A DNA stretch of 64,000 nt from Ktedonospora formicarum (GCF_016587355.1 NZ_BNJF01000001.1:4307721-4371720); one strand, 5' to 3'; counted from the first letter of the stretch, positions 1 through 9,176 are shown. Translations and numbers: made by a program. Notes: generated by a model not told the origin, from the sequence alone.

Positions 1-217
1 CCGTCTGCTGAGCGATCTTCTCGATGCTTTTGCGCAGATGTCTGATTTGAGGCGCGATCAGGACGATGTCGCATTCATCCACTTTGGATGCGTATTCGCC
101 TGCGCTTAACGCCTCGACTGTCAGTGCGAGATGTTGTTCCTGTGCAGCCGCAAGCATACTTTCCACCAGGAGGCTTGTTGACATGCCCCAACTGCAAACT
201 ATCAGGACGGAAACCAT
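1..217 (-). CDS. PTS lactose/cellobiose-type IIB component (partial, N-terminal part)
   Basis: The first 72 residues of a sugar phosphotransferase IIB protein; the gene runs off the left edge. The N-terminus reads MVSVLIVCSWGMSTSLLV, which is the P-loop of the Lac/Chb IIB fold, with Cys8 as the expected phospho-acceptor. In this family the Cys takes phosphate from IIA and passes it to the sugar bound by IIC. The start ATG is at 215-217, preceded by a modest AGAAAG ribosome site. A sigma-54 type promoter lies about 100 bp upstream, and the next gene upstream on the same strand is a LevR-type sigma-54 activator, so this is very likely the first gene of the PTS operon that activator controls. 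IIA, IIC and the sugar hydrolase would lie outside the window. Substrate is unknown. Confidence 0.85.
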   Translation of the reverse strand, partial: MVSVLIVCSWGMSTSLLVESMLAAAQEQHLALTVEALSAGEYASKVDECDIVLIAPQIRHLRKSIEKIAQQT

Positions 218-313
218 AAGATATCTTTCTGCCACATTCCTGTGGATGGTGTGTGCCTGGTGGTTTGTGCTCTAGCACACATGAGATTAGATTGTTGAGC
301 CACTAAATAGTAG

Positions 314-329
314 TGCAAGGATTATGCCA
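314..329 (-). promoter_or_regulatory. Sigma-54 (-24/-12) promoter for the PTS operon
   Basis: Read on the minus strand this is TGGCATAATCCTTGCA. It has the invariant GG and GC with exactly 10 bases between them and matches the consensus TGGCAC-N5-TTGCA at all but one position. It points at the PTS IIB gene and would leave a leader of about 85 nt. The neighbouring regulator carries the GAYTGA sigma-54 contact motif, which supports the call. Confidence 0.75.
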
Positions 330-366
330 ATAAGTGTGCTACACAGATAGCACACTTATTGGCATA
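323..366. repeat. 18-bp perfect inverted repeat overlapping the -24 element
   Basis: Arms 323-340 and 349-366 are perfect complements with an 8-base spacer. The promoter-proximal arm contains the -24 GG of the sigma-54 promoter. It could be the terminator of the regulator gene, which ends at 577, or an operator. It has no clear T-tract on either side. The rest of 218-576 holds the PTS leader, with a small GTGCTAGAGCAC palindrome, and no gene that I can see. Confidence 0.6.
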
Positions 367-576
367 GGGCCATGCGTTGAGTGTGTTGATCTATCATCGC
401 AAAGCCACGATGAAAAGTGCGCCTGCGACATCGCATATAGAGCGTGTGGAGTCGCGGTTCTCTCCACCTGGATGGTGTTATGGAAGAGAAGTAATAAGAC
501 ATCGTGAAACATGATGTGCTCGAATAAGTTGGGTTAGGGATAAGTGGCGCATCATGTGTGCTGGACATGTGTGTTG

Positions 577-3564
577 TTACATTGCGAGATTGGGGTTAAT
601 GAATATATCCACTTGACGGAGAATTCCGACCATGTTGTATGCCTCTTCCTCAGGGAGTGTACGTCCGACCTGTTGTCCAAGAACCTGCCAGGCGCGGCGG
701 CATACTTCCAGTTCGCGGGGAAAGTGTTCCTGGACGCGAGCGCGTATCTCCTCACTGACCAGGAAGCGGCTATGTGGTCCTCCACGTTCTAGAATAGTCG
801 CGAGATGTAGGACAAGGCCAGCCAGAGCATCGATGTCAAAGCTCTCGCCTACCTCAACCTCAATCATTTCAATCATGTGTTCTAGAAGAGGAAGAATACG
901 TTCGGGATTCAGGAAAAGCAAGCGTTCATTCAGTGTGCGTGAGATAGCCTGGAAAAGTTCACCGCGCGCATTGAATGTCGGGACAAGGGTGGAGGAGGGT
1001 GATGGTTGAAGTAGGGCCGGGTCGATAAAGGTTGCTCCGAGGAGTGTGCGCAGGCGCGCGATGCCATCGCCGAAGAGCATCTCGATGAGTGAGATAAAGG
1101 GGATCTGTGGTAAGTGTGGATTAATGGTGCCGACAATGGCGACAATGGGCCTATTATTCGCCAGTTGTTGGATCTGGGTCTCTGTCTTACCAGTAATATT
1201 GATATCCATGCAGATGATCTCGACATCTTGTTCGCGTGTCTCTGGTAAGCGCTCATAGACGAGTTCCGCGAGTTTAATGGCGCTCCCATAGCCTGTGAGG
1301 CAGATGGAAAGGATAACACGTGGCTGCTGGTTGCGCTGTGTGTTCAGTGCGTGGAATGTGCCCTCTTCTGAGTTTTGTATGGATGTTTTGTGGGCAGTGC
1401 CATTCGTCTGCTCCTCGCTGGTGGCTTGATTCAGGCTGATGGCTAATTGTTGCAGCGTGATATGCTCGCCGCGTTGCGCGCGTCGTAGGGCCTCAACGAC
1501 CAGGGGTGCGCTGACATTAGAAACAGTATGGACTGAGATACCAGTACGTTGAGCAATCATGTCTCCCAGTGAGAGCAGTGACGCAAAATCGACGAGCAAT
1601 AGGACGCCATTGCCCTTGTGGGCCTGGCGAACGCTCTGCTCTACCTGGCTCAGAATTGTCTCAGGCGTTTGCTCTAGCGTGAGCTCAATAGGGACAACTG
1701 AGTTAACGCCGACGAGGGCGTTCGCCAGTTCCGCCAATCCACTTGCGATACCATGTCCGTGCGCGGCGATGACGATGCCCACTGTGGTATGTTCGATATT
1801 GAGTAGTGTGTCCGCGTTGGTAAAGAGGAGTGTCAGGACATGTGCCTCGCTGGCGGGAAGCGTAATGCCCAACTCGTCCTGGATGCGAGTAAGCGCAGCA
1901 AGCGCGACCTCATACTCGATAGGATATGTTTGGCGAACCGAGTGCATATTGGGGACCGCGAGTAAACGTTTCTGGGCGATGCGTTCCAGGGCGCTGGAGA
2001 GATGCAGGGCCAGAACAAGATCGAGCTTGGCTGGAAAATGGCGTTGGAGTTGTTCTTCAGCGAAGCGCACAAGGGATTGGGCCAGGGATGAGATGCGCTC
2101 ATCGACGAGGTGCGAAGCATTCTCCGAGCGTTCCTGAGTTACAGCCTGGGCAAAGTGCTGAAAGTAGTGCTGGATTTCGAGTTGGAGAAGCTTGTTAATC
2201 TCCTCTTCGGGCAGGCCACTATAGCGGAGCGCGGCGAGCCCCGAACTGATGGAGTCGTACAGATTGCGCGCTGACTCGGGAACACCGTTGAGGCTAAGCC
2301 CGCTAGGCGTGAAAATATGTGTGGCCTCCCAGGCAGGCTGCTCGGTCTCCGCGCCCCTGTGCAGGTCCGCCAGGCGAAGCAGCCCACGCCGCACGTGCTC
2401 GGGCAGCACATCGAGGTCGACGTGGAGCTCTTGCTGATTGGTGGTGCGATATTCGAGATAGGCGCGTGCGCAGGTAAGCTGTACATCGGTGCGGAGCTGC
2501 CCGATATTGCCAGGGCTATCATAGAGTAGAAGAGCCTGAAGAACCTGGGGCGCGACCTGGATATTGGCCCCGATGCTACTACATTCGGCGGTAAAAAAGG
2601 CGCGTATGAGTTCGTAGCGCTCCATTGGTGTACGCTCATTCAGTCCGGGTAGGGTAATGAGCATTGGAATGCGGCGGCGGAAGGTTGGCAGGAGCGCCAG
2701 GGCGGGATCTTCGGTTGTCGCGGCGATCAGCAGCAGGGATGCCTGGCGCTCGCGAATTTCGCCCAGGCGACGGAAGCGCTCCTGATCCATGAGATAAAAG
2801 AGCATCTCCTGACCCTCTGGTGGGAGGCGGTGGACCTCGTCGAGGAAGAGAATACCCCGGTGAGCCTGTTCGACCAGCCCTGAGCGGTCCCGGTCGGCTC
2901 CGGTATAGGCTCCTTTGACCACGCCGAAGAGATGTGCCATGAGCAGTTGTGGATTGCCCGCATAGTCTGCGCAGTTAAAGCTAATGAAAGGAGCATCAGA
3001 CGGCAAAGCGTTATGCTTGAGGGCAAAGCTATGCATTAGGCGCGCGATGGTTGTCTTACCAACGCCGCTTGGCCCATGGAGGAGAGTATGCAGGCCGCGT
3101 GGCGGATAAAGAATAGCGGCCTTGGCTTGCTGAATCGCGACCTTGAGCCCCCCGTTATTCCCGATAAGTGTCTCAAAGTTTGTAATGACAGTTCCGATCT
3201 CGGTTGAGGCCACGATAGTTTGTGGCTTATCTGTAAGTGGATGGGGTGGAGTCGGTGGTGCGCTCTCGCCGACAGGACCGTTTGAGGCTATGGGGTGTGT
3301 TGTAGTATGTGGTGCTGGTGCGTTGGATACTGGGTTCTGTTCTTTAAAAGTAAAGAGTACAGGGCGACCGGGAATCCTTTCGATCATCCCTTCCTGCGCG
3401 AGCTGATTGAGATCGCGGCTAGCATTTGTGCGATCAATGCCAGCCTCAAGGGCCACCTCTTCCGCGTTGAAGCCAGCGTAACGGCGCAAGATACCGGCAT
3501 ACTCTGAGCGCTGTTGATGGTGTAGGAGTCGTAATGCTTCCAAGACGCGATTTTTGCGATGCAT
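577..3564 (-). CDS. LevR/CelR-type sigma-54-dependent PTS operon activator
   Basis: A 995-residue multidomain activator. Visible parts in order: an N-terminal helix-turn-helix (about residues 1-70); a Pro/Thr-rich linker; a sigma-54 AAA+ domain with Walker A GPSGVGKT (164-171), GAYTGA (218-223, a variant of GAFTGA) and Walker B ILFLDE (238-243); a PRD domain; a mannose-type EIIA-like domain with the HGHGIASG phosphorylation region; an EIIB-like Rossmann stretch (VILSICLTGYGSA); and a C-terminal PRD. This is the LevR architecture, in which PTS phosphorylation of the PRD/EIIA histidines tunes activation of -24/-12 promoters. The adjacent downstream PTS gene has such a promoter, so local control is a strong inference. 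A copy of the dispersed palindromic repeat ends 31 bp upstream of the start codon. Confidence 0.93.
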   Translation of the reverse strand: MHRKNRVLEALRLLHHQQRSEYAGILRRYAGFNAEEVALEAGIDRTNASRDLNQLAQEGMIERIPGRPVLFTFKEQNPVSNAPAPHTTTHPIASNGPVGESAPPTPPHPLTDKPQTIVASTEIGTVITNFETLIGNNGGLKVAIQQAKAAILYPPRGLHTLLHGPSGVGKTTIARLMHSFALKHNALPSDAPFISFNCADYAGNPQLLMAHLFGVVKGAYTGADRDRSGLVEQAHRGILFLDEVHRLPPEGQEMLFYLMDQERFRRLGEIRERQASLLLIAATTEDPALALLPTFRRRIPMLITLPGLNERTPMERYELIRAFFTAECSSIGANIQVAPQVLQALLLYDSPGNIGQLRTDVQLTCARAYLEYRTTNQQELHVDLDVLPEHVRRGLLRLADLHRGAETEQPAWEATHIFTPSGLSLNGVPESARNLYDSISSGLAALRYSGLPEEEINKLLQLEIQHYFQHFAQAVTQERSENASHLVDERISSLAQSLVRFAEEQLQRHFPAKLDLVLALHLSSALERIAQKRLLAVPNMHSVRQTYPIEYEVALAALTRIQDELGITLPASEAHVLTLLFTNADTLLNIEHTTVGIVIAAHGHGIASGLAELANALVGVNSVVPIELTLEQTPETILSQVEQSVRQAHKGNGVLLLVDFASLLSLGDMIAQRTGISVHTVSNVSAPLVVEALRRAQRGEHITLQQLAISLNQATSEEQTNGTAHKTSIQNSEEGTFHALNTQRNQQPRVILSICLTGYGSAIKLAELVYERLPETREQDVEIICMDINITGKTETQIQQLANNRPIVAIVGTINPHLPQIPFISLIEMLFGDGIARLRTLLGATFIDPALLQPSPSSTLVPTFNARGELFQAISRTLNERLLFLNPERILPLLEHMIEMIEVEVGESFDIDALAGLVLHLATILERGGPHSRFLVSEEIRARVQEHFPRELEVCRRAWQVLGQQVGRTLPEEEAYNMVGILRQVDIFINPNLAM

Positions 3565-3594
3565 AAACGATCCTTTTCCTCATTGAGCTAAGAT

Positions 3595-3716
3595 CTTATG
3601 CAAAAACCAACGCCACTGTCGTGGCTAGCGCGCTCTCAGGGTGAGAATCTGAGCGCGCCCAGTGCTAGGCGGCGTTTGTTCTCGTATCAACCCGGAAGCG
3701 CTCAGGTTTTTGTAAG
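3595..3716. repeat. Dispersed palindromic element, copy R1
   Basis: Begins CTTATGCAAAAACC and ends GGTTTTTGTAAG, which are inverted copies of each other. The inside is rich in GCTAGCGC and CTGAGCGC motifs. About 122 bp, lying just upstream of the sigma-54 activator gene. See the finding on the repeat family. Confidence 0.7.
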
Positions 3717-4479
3717 GAGAGAAGATGGTATGACCTTGCCAGTTTGGCTGCTCTGATCTAATGGGCTTCCTCGCCTGCTCAACAGTATACCCAAGCTACA
3801 GGCGAAAAAGCAAATCGCGTGTTGTCAGCTTTGCTTTCTCGTCGCGTCCCTTTATATAGCCTGTTCTATTGTTGTGATGGATATTGATTACCTTCTATGA
3901 GAGCAAAAAAGAGAGCACTCTTGCTCGCGCCATTGCGGGCATGAATGCTCAGCTTCATCGACGTCTTCCAGAACCGAATGGTCTGGAAGCCGCTTGGTTG
4001 TATCGTGTCCGGCGCAGCGGGCATGATAGAGATTGTCGCGTAAAGTGGTAATGGGAGGTAGGAAAGTCTCTGGCGTTGAGTGCTTCGGGTAGAACGAACT
4101 GGAACTATCAGCCTGCATGACAACGCGACGACTTTTCTCGCCTGCCCCAAAAGTACCACTACGGCAATCGTTCGATATTCAATATCGAACATTTGTATTA
4201 TAGCGCATTTGAGCTGGTGATGAAAGCACAGCCATGTGGTGCGTATTTAAAGCCTGTTGTTTTCGTGGCATGAACTGCTTCTGAACCCTTTTCTCTCCTA
4301 ACAAGCATAATTGTTTGCGCGAGAACAAATAAATAACATTGACAGGTATTGATGGTTGTTGCGACACAACAATTACACTCGTCATTAGCTGATCTCTATA
4401 CTAGAAATGGATCTGGTAGTAGGGAGAAAGGAATAGAGGTTACTGATGCTAATAGTGTGAAGGGAGAGAGCGTGTATCC
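3717..4479. other. Gap between the activator and the MurA-like gene
   Basis: About 760 bases without a convincing gene. Short open frames exist on both strands, but none has a ribosome site and a recognisable product. The only clear structures are the palindrome at 4170-4190 and, near the right end, the AAGGGAGAGAG ribosome site of the MurA-like gene. Confidence 0.5.
4170..4190. promoter_or_regulatory. 21-bp perfect palindrome, operator-like
   Basis: Two 10-base arms, GTTCGATATT and AATATCGAAC, flank a single central C. The size and symmetry are those of a dimeric regulator's operator. No regulator gene or promoter next to it can be named, and it is nearly 300 bp from the MurA-like start codon. 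Confidence 0.4.
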
Positions 4480-5817
4480 ATGAACAATAGCTATGCCTAT
4501 CGGATTGAAGGTGGCTACCCGGTTATGGGTGAGATTGCCTGCCTGGGTGCAAAGAATTTCGCAATCAAGGCCATGATTGCTGCTTTGCTGGGCGAGAGCC
4601 CTTCGTTGCTCACGAATGTGCCAGCAATTGGCGATGTTGATATTACTGCCGAGCTATTGACATCGGTGGGGGCGACGGTTGAGCGTATTGATAACATGAG
4701 CTTACGTATTGATCCCACGACGACGAGTACCTCTATTGTTCCGGTCCCTCACTCTGGAAGCAATCGAGCCCCAATTCTGCTATTGAGTGCGTTATTGCAT
4801 CATTTTGAGAGCGTGGCTGTGCCTGTCGTTGGAGGATGTAAGATAGGAGCACGGGCAATAGATTTCCATCTGGAGGCGATTCGAGAGTTTGGGGGTGTGG
4901 TAGATGAGACGGATGAAGGGTATGTCGCGAGGCGTGTCAGGCCGCTTAAAGGGACAGCAATCGAGCTACCATATCCAAGCGTAGGTGCAACCGAAACCTG
5001 CTTATACCTGGGCGTGCTTGCTGAGGGGAGAAGTGTTATCTCAAACGCGGCAATTGAGCCGGAGATCATGGAATTGATTACCATGCTGCGTGCGATGGGG
5101 GCGATTATCTTTACCACACCTGGACGCGATCTCCATATTGAAGGTGTTCGTCGGCTGAAGGGCGTGCATATGGAGGTGCTAGGAGATAGGATTGAGGCGG
5201 CATCCTGGGCCTGCCTGGCTTGCGCGTCCAACGGCGATGTGACCGTCCATGGTGTACGACCTGAGACGTTGGGTAATTTCCTCTCGTACTATCAGCAGAT
5301 TGGCGGCGGTATTGAACTCAAGAGTGTTGGCAGCATACGTTTCTTCCGCAATGGCGAATTACGACCAGCCGTGATTGAGACGGATGTCTATCCAGGTTTC
5401 TCTACGGACTGGCAGCAACCGTTCGCTATGTTGCTGACACAGGCGCATGGGGTATCGATTGTGCATGAGACGGTATATGAAAATCGTTTTGGATACCTGA
5501 AGGACCTTTCGGTTCTGGGCGCGCATACTCAATTGACCACTCATTGCCTGGGGGGGGCGGCCTGTCGCTTTCGGGATAAGAATTATGAGCACAGCGCGAT
5601 TATCCTTGGCCCGACCCCATTTAAAGCCGCGAGCCTGACAATTCCTGATTTGCGTGCGGGTCTGGCATATATTATCGGTGCTGCCGTGGCGCGTGGAACA
5701 TCGCATATCGCTGGTATCGAGTACCTGGAACGAGGTTATGGCGATATTGTGCCGCGCCTGGCTTCGATGAACTTGCAAATTGAGCGTGTGAAGATAGAGG
5801 CGGAGAGGGGGATGTAG
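4480..5817 (+). CDS. murA: UDP-N-acetylglucosamine 1-carboxyvinyltransferase (MurA family)
   Basis: A 445-residue EPSP-synthase-fold enzyme of the first committed step of peptidoglycan synthesis: transfer of enolpyruvate from PEP to UDP-GlcNAc in the cytoplasm. Family residues seen: the AKN loop near residue 25, the SNRAP arginine, the active-site Cys in GGCKIGAR, the TD..PGF.TD.Q stretch, ENRF and DLRAG. The length is typical (about 420-440). Sequence around the N-terminal KN loop (KNFAIKAM) departs from the usual KNAALPIL, so this may be a second MurA or a divergent paralogue. The start is chosen because AAGGGAGAGAG precedes the ATG. A bidirectional hairpin follows. Confidence 0.9.
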   Translation: MNNSYAYRIEGGYPVMGEIACLGAKNFAIKAMIAALLGESPSLLTNVPAIGDVDITAELLTSVGATVERIDNMSLRIDPTTTSTSIVPVPHSGSNRAPILLLSALLHHFESVAVPVVGGCKIGARAIDFHLEAIREFGGVVDETDEGYVARRVRPLKGTAIELPYPSVGATETCLYLGVLAEGRSVISNAAIEPEIMELITMLRAMGAIIFTTPGRDLHIEGVRRLKGVHMEVLGDRIEAASWACLACASNGDVTVHGVRPETLGNFLSYYQQIGGGIELKSVGSIRFFRNGELRPAVIETDVYPGFSTDWQQPFAMLLTQAHGVSIVHETVYENRFGYLKDLSVLGAHTQLTTHCLGGAACRFRDKNYEHSAIILGPTPFKAASLTIPDLRAGLAYIIGAAVARGTSHIAGIEYLERGYGDIVPRLASMNLQIERVKIEAERGM

Positions 5818-5870
5818 GGGAGAGGTGCTTCGCTAAAGTAAAACGCCAGTATAGGGAGAGGGTGGATGGG

Positions 5871-5912
5871 CGAAGGGCCTGGCGTTCATCTGAACGAACG
5901 CCAGGCCCTTCG
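5871..5912. terminator. Bidirectional terminator hairpin (17-bp stem)
   Basis: Arms 5871-5887 and 5896-5912 pair perfectly around an 8-base loop. It lies between the convergent MurA-like and YtxH genes and can serve both. Confidence 0.75.
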
Positions 5913-5930
5913 TATGCAATGCGTTTCGGA

Positions 5931-6308
5931 TTAGTAGCCGGTTGTGTCCCGGTTGGACTCAAAGCTGTTTCTGGCTGAGTGCAGCGTGTCCTTTGAAGTA
6001 TCGATGACGTCCTCGCTGGTGCTCCTCATATCAGAAGCAGCGTTCTGACCGATATTCTTCAGATTACTGGCTGTATGCTGCAAGGTGCTGGACGCTTGTT
6101 GCGCGTAGCCCTTCAGATTGTCAGCCGTTTGAGAAACGCGGTTGCTGATTTGCTGTTTGTAGACATTCATCTGCTCATCCTCGGGCAGGTAGCCACGTAG
6201 TTCAGTCGCGCGCTCCTTGAGCAGACGGCGCATCTCTTCGCCTTTCATTGGGGCAACTAGCAGGCCGATGCCTACACCGAAGAGCAGTCCCTTGATGAAG
6301 TTGTTCAT
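5931..6308 (-). CDS. YtxH domain-containing protein
   Basis: A 125-residue protein with one N-terminal hydrophobic segment (LLFGVGIGLLVAP, residues 7-19) followed by a long hydrophilic, helical tail rich in Ser, Gln, Asn and Thr. This is the YtxH pattern: a GxGxLLAP-type membrane anchor followed by heptad-like repeats. Members are often stress-associated small membrane proteins of unknown mechanism. It is a single gene, with a shared terminator to the left and a CoiA-like gene on the same strand upstream. Function beyond family membership cannot be stated. Confidence 0.8.
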   Translation of the reverse strand: MNNFIKGLLFGVGIGLLVAPMKGEEMRRLLKERATELRGYLPEDEQMNVYKQQISNRVSQTADNLKGYAQQASSTLQHTASNLKNIGQNAASDMRSTSEDVIDTSKDTLHSARNSFESNRDTTGY

Positions 6309-6417
6309 AAAACGCTTATCCCTTCCTTCGCCGACGAATCAATAAACATCTCTCTATTTCGCGTTGAATATGTGCTTGAACTACTACTAAGATAACGTGG
6401 TAGGGAAGCAACGAGTT

Positions 6418-7563
6418 TCAATCTTGCGGGTGGTGGTGCAGCCTATGTTCGTGGGCTGAGGCCAATTCGATCAGCGTTTCCATATAGCGAGCGAAGGCTG
6501 CATAGGGACCGACGAAGGGAAGAGCCAGGGAGATTTCTTGTAGTCTTTCGGGCGAATAGCCTTTATGAGCCAGTTTTGCGAGCCAGGTGCGTGCCTTCTC
6601 GACACGTTGGTGGTCGGAGGCACTGAGGGGGTGATCTGGGAGACCACGCCCATAGTTGTAGCGATGGAGCAGGTCAGGATCAAGCAGGTAGGAATTCAGG
6701 AGTGGCATGACGATAGTGCGCATGACCTGCTCATCCATATGAGGGCGCAGATAGGCCGAGAGGAGGTTTGGGTCGGGCATGTGGGACTGTTCCATCTGGC
6801 GCAGGGTACGTCCACGTATTTCTATAGACTCGCGGATAGGGTGGTGGAGCCGCCCTTGCTCGTCGAGGCGAATATCGTGGAGGGGGCCAATGAGAGTCGC
6901 GCCGAATTGACCGCGCCCGACCCAGCCTTCCAGCGATGTGATGGCGCGTTCACGCGGAAATGATCGGTTCTGCCACTCTCGCGCCTCCTCGCGAGTGAGG
7001 CGCCAGCGCAGCCAGGTGCGTGGTGGGGTGACCTGAGGATCAATGAACAGGATTTCATGTGAGGTCTGTAGGATGGCCTCAATGAAAGCTTCTTGTTTCT
7101 CGCGTCGATTACTCCCAATGATCCAGGTGTCGACAATGTCAGCGGCGCGGTAGGCGTCGTGGCGGTGCCGCCATTCATTGATTTCCAGGGGTGCGCACTG
7201 ATATTCCACGGCATGCTCCATGCCGTTCGCGTGGCGCATGAAGACGTCGGCGATGCGATTTGGCTCTGGTAGCCGCACTTCAAGGGTCACCGTAGCCGTG
7301 GGAAAGAGCGTCTGAAGCCAGCGTGCGAGCATTGCTTTGCCGCGCATATGCTGAACGGACTCACCTTCAGTACTCCATGCGCACTCGCCACGCTGGTGCG
7401 CGAAGTGTGGTTGGAGGCGGCGAGTACCACCTCCGCGCAGATGGACCTCTCCCCGACAATTGGGGCAGTGTAATTTATGTGAGCGTGACCAGATCTGAAG
7501 TTGTTCCAGGCTTGTCTCGCTCGCGATCACTGTTTGGTCTTCGGGTCCATAAGCGACCAGCAT
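6418..7563 (-). CDS. CoiA-like competence/nuclease family protein
   Basis: 381 residues. The N-terminal part has a CPNC...RRLQPHFAH zinc-binding segment (about residues 34-60) followed by a restriction-endonuclease-like core: RIADVFM, then EYQCAPLEINEW, i.e. the D...ExQ nuclease motif, and later HRHDAYR. This arrangement matches CoiA, a protein needed for recombination of incoming DNA in transformable Gram-positives; its nuclease role is inferred from fold. The C-terminal 200 residues are less conserved. No com genes are nearby, so a competence role in this organism is not shown. Confidence 0.8.
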   Translation of the reverse strand: MLVAYGPEDQTVIASETSLEQLQIWSRSHKLHCPNCRGEVHLRGGGTRRLQPHFAHQRGECAWSTEGESVQHMRGKAMLARWLQTLFPTATVTLEVRLPEPNRIADVFMRHANGMEHAVEYQCAPLEINEWRHRHDAYRAADIVDTWIIGSNRREKQEAFIEAILQTSHEILFIDPQVTPPRTWLRWRLTREEAREWQNRSFPRERAITSLEGWVGRGQFGATLIGPLHDIRLDEQGRLHHPIRESIEIRGRTLRQMEQSHMPDPNLLSAYLRPHMDEQVMRTIVMPLLNSYLLDPDLLHRYNYGRGLPDHPLSASDHQRVEKARTWLAKLAHKGYSPERLQEISLALPFVGPYAAFARYMETLIELASAHEHRLHHHPQD

Positions 7564-7636
7564 ATTACGTACCTGCCTTGCATGTTGACAGTGGCGATAG
7601 CGCTCGCTAAATCGTCGCGCCCACTTATGTATTAAT

Positions 7637-8851
7637 TCATTCCTGGTGAGTGTTCAATTTCCGGTCTCTTAGTGTTAAGAGTAACACAAAGCAGGGAGCG
7701 AGACCTAGTATGCCGATGCCAGCGATGATGCCACCCAGGCTGATGCATACGCCCACGATATTTGGAAGTGCCATCTCCAACGGACCACCCAGGCTAGTGA
7801 TCGCGCGTACTGTGCCAGAGCGGCCCGGAAAGCGCGCGTATGCCTGCCCTTTGGCGATGGGATACCAGCCTGCCGCTCCCAGGTTGATTAGCGTGAGCGC
7901 GAGACCTACTAGCCAGAGCGTTTGTTGTGTCAGCAGAAGGATGAAGCCAAACATAACGAGAATGGCGAGCCAGCGCAGGAGTCGTGAGGGGGCTACGCGG
8001 CGTTCCAGGTGCCAGCGATCCAATATGAAGAGGGCTAGCGGGGAGCAGGCTGTTGCTCCACCAAGGAGAAGACTGAGTGTCAAGTTGCTGACGTGTATGC
8101 TATCGTGGAGGTAGAGGGTGATGACGCTTTGAAAGACTTCATCGACCATTGAGGGGATCAGCGAGAGCACTGTCCAGCGGATCATCACGGGATCGCTCAA
8201 GGCAGCTCGCAGATTATTTGTAAGCGCATTTGCCCTGGACTTGGGTTTGGGGTCTGTGGTGCCTCGCGTGCCGAAGCGCTGAGTACAGAGGATAAGCCAG
8301 AGCAGAAGCCAGCAGAGGGCTGCGCCCCAGCAGAGAGCCATCCAGCCGAAGAAGAGCCCAATGATTGCCGGGACCAGTAGAGGCACAAGCAGATCACCTA
8401 TGCCCGCCAGCAGTGTCCAGCGTGTCATCGCGCGTGTACTCTCCGTGGGTGAGAGATCGATCAGCGCGGCCTGTGAGAGCCCTATTGCCATCTTGCCAAC
8501 AATACCCATGAGACAGAGAGCGATCAGAGCCAGCCAGAAATCATGAGCTGCACCAAGCAGGATGTAGCCTAGAACCAGAAATAGCATACTGGTTAGAATC
8601 CAGACACGCTTGGAGCCGAAGTCGCTGAGCAAAGCAATCAGAGGCTCAAGCAGCATACTGGTGAGTGTGCTCAGACCGAAAAGCCAGAGGACCTGAGCGG
8701 GCGAGAGGCCAAGCTGTTCGTGTATGAGGGGAATACCCAGGGCATTAAGCCCGGTGGTAGCTTCATCTAAAAGTGGCACACCTAGCAGGGCCGCGCTGAC
8801 GAATTTGGGGTGTTGGATGTGGGTTTGTGGAGTTGACGATAGCTCGGACAT
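7637..8851 (-). CDS. MFS transporter
   Basis: 404 residues with about 12 hydrophobic segments in two halves and a basic central loop (about residues 195-215). The loop after the second segment (LLSDFGSKRVW) resembles the MFS signature between TM2 and TM3, G-x-x-x-D-R/K-x-G-R/K-R/K. It is a single-component secondary transporter; substrate cannot be told from sequence. It stands alone, facing the small Cys protein gene upstream on the same strand. Confidence 0.85.
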   Translation of the reverse strand: MSELSSTPQTHIQHPKFVSAALLGVPLLDEATTGLNALGIPLIHEQLGLSPAQVLWLFGLSTLTSMLLEPLIALLSDFGSKRVWILTSMLFLVLGYILLGAAHDFWLALIALCLMGIVGKMAIGLSQAALIDLSPTESTRAMTRWTLLAGIGDLLVPLLVPAIIGLFFGWMALCWGAALCWLLLWLILCTQRFGTRGTTDPKPKSRANALTNNLRAALSDPVMIRWTVLSLIPSMVDEVFQSVITLYLHDSIHVSNLTLSLLLGGATACSPLALFILDRWHLERRVAPSRLLRWLAILVMFGFILLLTQQTLWLVGLALTLINLGAAGWYPIAKGQAYARFPGRSGTVRAITSLGGPLEMALPNIVGVCISLGGIIAGIGILGLAPCFVLLLTLRDRKLNTHQE

Positions 8852-9070
8852 GAAAGTATCCTTTCCGATTAGTTAGAGAGAGCGGTTAAATGGAGTGAGT
8901 ACTAACTGGAAAGGGGGCGCGCGGGTCTGCTGGAACCGTGGAGAAGTGGGGTTCCAGGTGGGAAGGTGTTGCTTGGAAGTAGAAGGTTAATTGGGACTGT
9001 TCAAGTTCAGTGTACCCTCTCGTAATGTATTGGTGATGTGGGAAGTATAACAGAAGCGCTCGACGGGAGG

Positions 9071-9156
9071 AAGAGGCATTTGGATAAAATATGAATCTGG
9101 CAGGCTGCCTCCGAAGAGGCATTTGGATAAAATATGAATCTGGCAGGCTGCCTCCG
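9071..9156. repeat. Tandem duplication of a 43-bp unit containing a terminator arm
   Basis: Units 9071-9113 and 9114-9156 are identical. Each ends with one arm of the hairpin at 9137-9176, so there are two copies of one arm and a single copy of the partner arm. The gap 8852-9195 contains nothing else that I recognise apart from the MFS upstream region. Confidence 0.9.
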
Positions 9157-9176
9157 AAGAGGCAGCCTGCCAGATT
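9137..9176 (-). terminator. Terminator hairpin of the small Cys protein gene (18-bp stem)
   Basis: Perfect 18-bp stem. On the minus strand the loop is TTCG, an extra-stable tetraloop, and the stem is followed by an A/T-rich stretch, CATATTTTAT. It lies 20 bases after the stop codon of the 78-residue gene. Confidence 0.75.

Noticed and set aside
577..2640. Many long frames antisense to the LevR-type gene (for example 1559-2137 plus)
   Set aside because: Shadows of a strongly supported coding frame; no ribosome sites or domains.
3866..4192. Minus-strand open frame of 108 codons starting inside the 21-bp palindrome
   Set aside because: No ribosome site, no recognisable fold, odd composition; another short open frame covers the same bases on the plus strand.
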